In this document: piece after piece, positions 62,592 through 64,000 of the stretch
How the letters are laid out: each line of letters starts with the position of its first letter
Position numbering within the stretch: the stretch's first letter is position 1
Source: CBDFFW01 sp965246945
GTDB taxonomy: Bacteria; Pseudomonadota; Alphaproteobacteria; UBA11073
Length of the DNA: 64,000 nucleotides
Direction: 5' to 3'
NCBI GenBank assembly: GCA_965246945.1
Contig: CBDFFW010000001.1
Span: 62,001 to 126,000 of the forward strand
Notes under the pieces: model-generated
The model's database searches: none
The model's input: only the letters and a program-made list of their open reading frames with translations
What the model was told of the DNA's origin: nothing
Position numbers and translations under genes: made by a program

Positions 62592-63035
62592 TTATTTATT
62601 ATCAAATTTTATAGCTTTCCGAGCTAGTTCATCACAGCGCTCATTTTCAAGATGCCCATTATGGCCGCGCACCCAATGCCAGGTAATTTGATGCGGCGCA
62701 GCGGCGGTGAGCAAAGCCTGCCATAATTCTTTATTCGCGACCGGTTTTTTATCGGCTGTTAGCCAGCCGCGTTTTTGCCAGTTATGCACCCATTCAGTAA
62801 TTCCTTTGCGCACATATTCGCTGTCGGTATATAAATCGACCTGACAGGTGCTTTTGAGAGCTTTCAGCGCTTCGATGGCCGCTGTTAACTCCATTTTATT
62901 ATTAGTTGTGGGATTTTCCCCACCCGATGATTCTTTTTCTACCCCATTACAGCGCAAAATTGCCCCCCAACCGCCAGGCCCCGGATTGCCAGAACAGGCG
63001 CCATCAGTATAAATCTCCACATATTTCATGCGCAA
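62592..63035 (-). CDS. rnhA: Ribonuclease HI
   Basis: A 147-residue RNase H. Catalytic acidic residues are visible in YTDGACSGNPGPGGWG (Asp), MELTAAIEALKAL (Glu) and LYTDSEYVRKGI (Asp), with the C-terminal His/Asp in GHLENERCDELAR. It degrades RNA in RNA-DNA hybrids. It directly follows ettA (stop and start adjacent), so the two are probably co-transcribed. It has the full E. coli-like length. Confidence 0.95.
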   Translation of the reverse strand: MRMKYVEIYTDGACSGNPGPGGWGAILRCNGVEKESSGGENPTTNNKMELTAAIEALKALKSTCQVDLYTDSEYVRKGITEWVHNWQKRGWLTADKKPVANKELWQALLTAAAPHQITWHWVRGHNGHLENERCDELARKAIKFDNK

Positions 63036-64000
63036 TTAGCGGATGATCGGTTTGTATTTCACGCGTTTCGGCTGCGTGTCTTCACCATAGCGGCGTTTGC
63101 GATCAGCTTCGTAATCCTGGTAATTGCCTTCAAACCATTCGACATGGCTGTCCCCTTCAAAAGCCAGAATATGCGTGGCGATGCGATCGAGGAACCAGCG
63201 GTCATGGGAAATAACGACGACACAACCTGGAAAGCCCATTAACGCATCTTCGAGCGCGCGCAAAGTTTCGATATCCAAATCATTTGTTGGCTCATCTAAC
63301 AATAATACATTCGATTCGGATTTTAACATTTTGGCCAGATGCACGCGGTTGCGCTCCCCGCCCGAAAGTGAACCCACTTTTTTCTGCTGGTCGGTACCTT
63401 TGAAATTAAAGCTGGCGGCATAGGCACGCGACAGCATGGTTTTTTTGCCTAAGTCGATCATCTCCTGCCCATCGGAAATTTCTTCCCAGACATTTTTATT
63501 GGGATCAAGCGTATCGCGCGACTGATCGACGAAGCCGAGTTTGACGCTTTCACCTACGCTGATGCTGCCGGTATCCGGCACTTCGCCTTTGGTAATCATG
63601 CGGAACAAAGTCGATTTACCGGCGCCGTTCGGGCCAATGACACCGACAATGCCACCGCGCGGCAGGCGGAACGTTAAATCTTCAATCAGCATGCGGTCGC
63701 CAAACCCTTTGGTTAGGTTTTTGGTTTCGATCACGTTTTCGCCCAAGCGCGGTGGGGCTGGGATGATAATTTGTGCAGTACCTGGGGCTTGGTCCTGACT
63801 GGCTTCCAGCAATTGCTCGTAACGCGAAATCCGCGCTTGTGATTTGGTGCGGCGACCAGCCGGGGTTTGTCCCATCCATTCTTTTTCGCGGGCTAGGACC
63901 CGCGCGCGGCCCTCCTCATCGCTTTTTTCCTGCTGCATGCGTTTGGCTTTGGCATCGATATAGGAGCTGTAATTGCCTTCCGACGGAATACAGCGGCCGC
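63036..64000 (-). CDS. ettA: Energy-dependent translational throttle protein EttA, partial (C-terminal part)
   Basis: An ABC-F ATPase running off the right edge; 321 codons are inside. The linker (RISRYEQLL) is followed by the second nucleotide-binding domain: Walker A GVIGPNGAGKSTLFRM, signature SLSGGERNRVHLA, Walker B VLLLDEPTNDLD and VVISHDRWFLDRI. The C-terminal VEWFEGNYQDYEADRKRR, ending RVKYKPIIR, is typical of EttA. It binds the ribosomal E site and gates early elongation according to ATP/ADP. The first NBD lies outside the window. Confidence 0.93.
   Translation of the reverse strand, partial: GRCIPSEGNYSSYIDAKAKRMQQEKSDEEGRARVLAREKEWMGQTPAGRRTKSQARISRYEQLLEASQDQAPGTAQIIIPAPPRLGENVIETKNLTKGFGDRMLIEDLTFRLPRGGIVGVIGPNGAGKSTLFRMITKGEVPDTGSISVGESVKLGFVDQSRDTLDPNKNVWEEISDGQEMIDLGKKTMLSRAYAASFNFKGTDQQKKVGSLSGGERNRVHLAKMLKSESNVLLLDEPTNDLDIETLRALEDALMGFPGCVVVISHDRWFLDRIATHILAFEGDSHVEWFEGNYQDYEADRKRRYGEDTQPKRVKYKPIIR

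Noticed and set aside
1..64000. CRISPR array, prophage or complete insertion sequence
   Set aside because: I saw no regularly spaced repeats, no transposase or integrase motif and no phage structural gene in the window.

Overview
The window reads as a chromosomal segment of an alphaproteobacterium of moderate G+C. Supporting signs are a LexA gene preceded by the alphaproteobacterial SOS box GTTC-N7-GTTC, an ftsE-ftsX-YdcF block, SURF1 and SDHAF4 assembly factors, NuoA/NuoB, a full-length CCA enzyme and a CarD regulator. The species cannot be named from the sequence. Secreted ankyrin-type proteins, a DotB/PilT-like ATPase, type IVb-like pilins and short mobile palindromes inserted inside genes recall host- or prey-associated lineages, but that is inference.

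Layout. 0-9.5 kb: GIY-YIG fragment, rph, a large membrane-anchored protein of unknown function, SDHAF4, a pair of secreted proteins, then nuoA and nuoB, which are isolated from each other and from the rest of complex I. An ankyrin-type gene split by an 11-bp duplication lies between them. 9.5-35 kb: mostly housekeeping genes (gatA, mnmG, ftsEX, mtnN, ilvE, dapF, gatC, ruvX, lpxC, cca, tlyA, SURF1, a polyprenyl synthase). Interspersed are three type IV pilin-like genes, a DotB/PilT-like ATPase, an M23 peptidase, and a primase-polymerase-like protein with a Gly/Thr/Ser-rich tail that resembles its small neighbour.

35.2-50.1 kb: an accessory block that begins at an intact tRNA-Leu(UAA) and ends at a D-arm-less copy of it. 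A 33-bp identical direct repeat lies at the two ends. Inside are a Crp/Fnr regulator, an L,D-transpeptidase, several broken genes (DUF6629-like, VIT family, ethylene-receptor-like kinase), and a coherent inorganic-carbon module. That module is a divergent PEP carboxylase, a LysR regulator, DabB, DabA and a zinc-ribbon protein that overlaps dabA. DabA keeps its zinc-site residues. The simplest reading is that DabAB accumulates bicarbonate, which PEP carboxylase uses for anaplerosis. An orphan AbiEi-like antitoxin closes the block.

50.1-64 kb: lexA with its SOS box, a sterol desaturase-type protein, a cytochrome b561/YceI pair, SufT-like, a PAS-GGDEF-EAL protein with a degenerate GGDEF, CarD with a long histone-H1-like N-terminal tail, gltX, comEC, rnhA and the start of ettA.

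Most notable: (1) the tRNA-bounded block with the Dab/PEPC module; (2) a palindromic element inserted in frame in both the CCA enzyme and an FAD oxidoreductase; (3) the primase-like protein with a cysteine-terminated repeat tail; (4) CarD with a Lys/Ala/Pro-rich tail; (5) the ankyrin gene split by a clean 11-bp tandem duplication.
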